Shown one piece after another: positions 13,099-13,287 of a stretch of 13,287 nucleotides of DNA (positions are counted from its first letter, which is position 1; the number at the start of each line of letters is the position of its first letter). The stretch is from NCBI GenBank assembly GCA_016840905.1, contig JAEORM010000284.1:1-13287 (forward strand). Reading direction: 5' to 3'. Origin of the DNA: Candidatus Gerdarchaeota archaeon. GTDB taxonomy: Archaea; Asgardarchaeota; Heimdallarchaeia; JABLTI01. The notes beneath the pieces were generated by a model. That model saw nothing but the letters and a program-made list of their open reading frames with translations, was not told the origin of the DNA and did not search any database. A program made the position numbers and the translations under genes.

Positions 13099-13287
13099 TT
13101 ATGGAAGCACAGTGAGAATGAAAACAACTAACGAGAAAATTAAACCTGCACTTACTAAACCAAGAATAATAAACAAAAGTCTTGTTAGAAACTTAATTTT
13201 CTTTTGTTGATCTTCATTGCACGTAGTATACTGTTCATTAGTTACTATAGTCCTTTTGAGTTCAGTTATTTCAGATTGTAAATTTAC
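13099..13287 (-). CDS. C-terminal part of a protein with a C-tail membrane anchor
   Basis: The open frame runs from the right edge to a TAA at 13099-13101, giving 62 codons of the C-terminus. The visible part starts with a polar, heptad-like helix (VNLQSEITELKRTIVTNEQY), a linker with one cysteine and a basic patch (QQKKIKFLTR), then one hydrophobic helix of about 26 residues (FIILGLVSAGLIFSLVVFILTV) and ends two residues later in LP. A basic flank followed by a helix at the very end is typical of tail-anchored proteins with the bulk in the cytoplasm, though upstream helices may exist outside the window. No family can be named. Coding is supported by the lack of stops and the amphipathic/hydrophobic organisation. 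Confidence 0.65.
   Translation of the reverse strand, partial: VNLQSEITELKRTIVTNEQYTTCNEDQQKKIKFLTRLLFIILGLVSAGLIFSLVVFILTVLP

Noticed and set aside
1..13287. tRNA genes, CRISPR arrays, insertion sequences or prophage genes
   Set aside because: No tRNA cloverleaf, spaced direct repeats, transposase or integrase motif was seen in any gap.

Overview
The window is archaeal. It holds three archaeal/eukaryotic-type ribosomal protein genes in the classical archaeal order (eL8/L7Ae, eS28, eL24), an archaeal-type 7S SRP RNA, a type 2 (FMN) isopentenyl-diphosphate isomerase, TATA-like boxes about 25 nt ahead of inferred transcript starts, and Shine-Dalgarno sites of the AGGTG/GAGGT kind. Coding DNA is A+T rich, and the SRP RNA stands out as a G+C-rich island. 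Two large HEAT-repeat proteins, a possible C-tail-anchored membrane protein and the general gene style would fit an uncultivated Asgard-type archaeon. That lineage guess is weak; the domain Archaea is not.

Layout. 1-994 is the 5' part of a major facilitator transporter on the minus strand. 1107-2142 (minus) holds a small winged-helix protein behind an uncharacterised four-helix membrane protein. 2231-4063 (minus) is a tight pair: a Pol-beta-type nucleotidyltransferase followed by a radical SAM enzyme. From a divergent promoter region, 4206-6417 (plus) encodes a site-2-protease-like membrane metalloprotease and a tRNA 2-thiolation enzyme. Convergent to these lies an FMN-dependent alpha-hydroxy-acid dehydrogenase-like gene (6444-7490, minus), preceded by a perfect 9-bp inverted repeat near its inferred transcription start. 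The SRP RNA gene (7664-7970, plus) follows, then an unrecognised helical protein (8023-8643, minus), then the eL24/eS28/eL8 cluster (8772-9667, minus). 9798-11762 (minus) holds fni and a translationally coupled HEAT-repeat gene. A second HEAT-repeat gene (11874-12602, minus) diverges from a TIGR04076-like small protein (12792-13097, plus). The window ends inside a membrane protein with a C-terminal anchor (13099-13287, minus).

How the genes work together. Most of the recognisable content is core housekeeping: ribosome, protein targeting (SRP RNA), tRNA sulfuration and isoprenoid lipid precursor isomerisation. No mobile element, CRISPR array, tRNA or integrase was seen. The least explained parts are the nucleotidyltransferase/radical SAM pair, the HEAT protein coupled to fni, the operator-like palindrome before the FMN dehydrogenase, an altered base pair in the signature loop of the SRP RNA, and the partial tail-anchored protein. 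Three start sites were set by reading ribosome binding sites: the radical SAM gene (3322), the FMN dehydrogenase (7490) and a TTG start for the second HEAT gene (12602).
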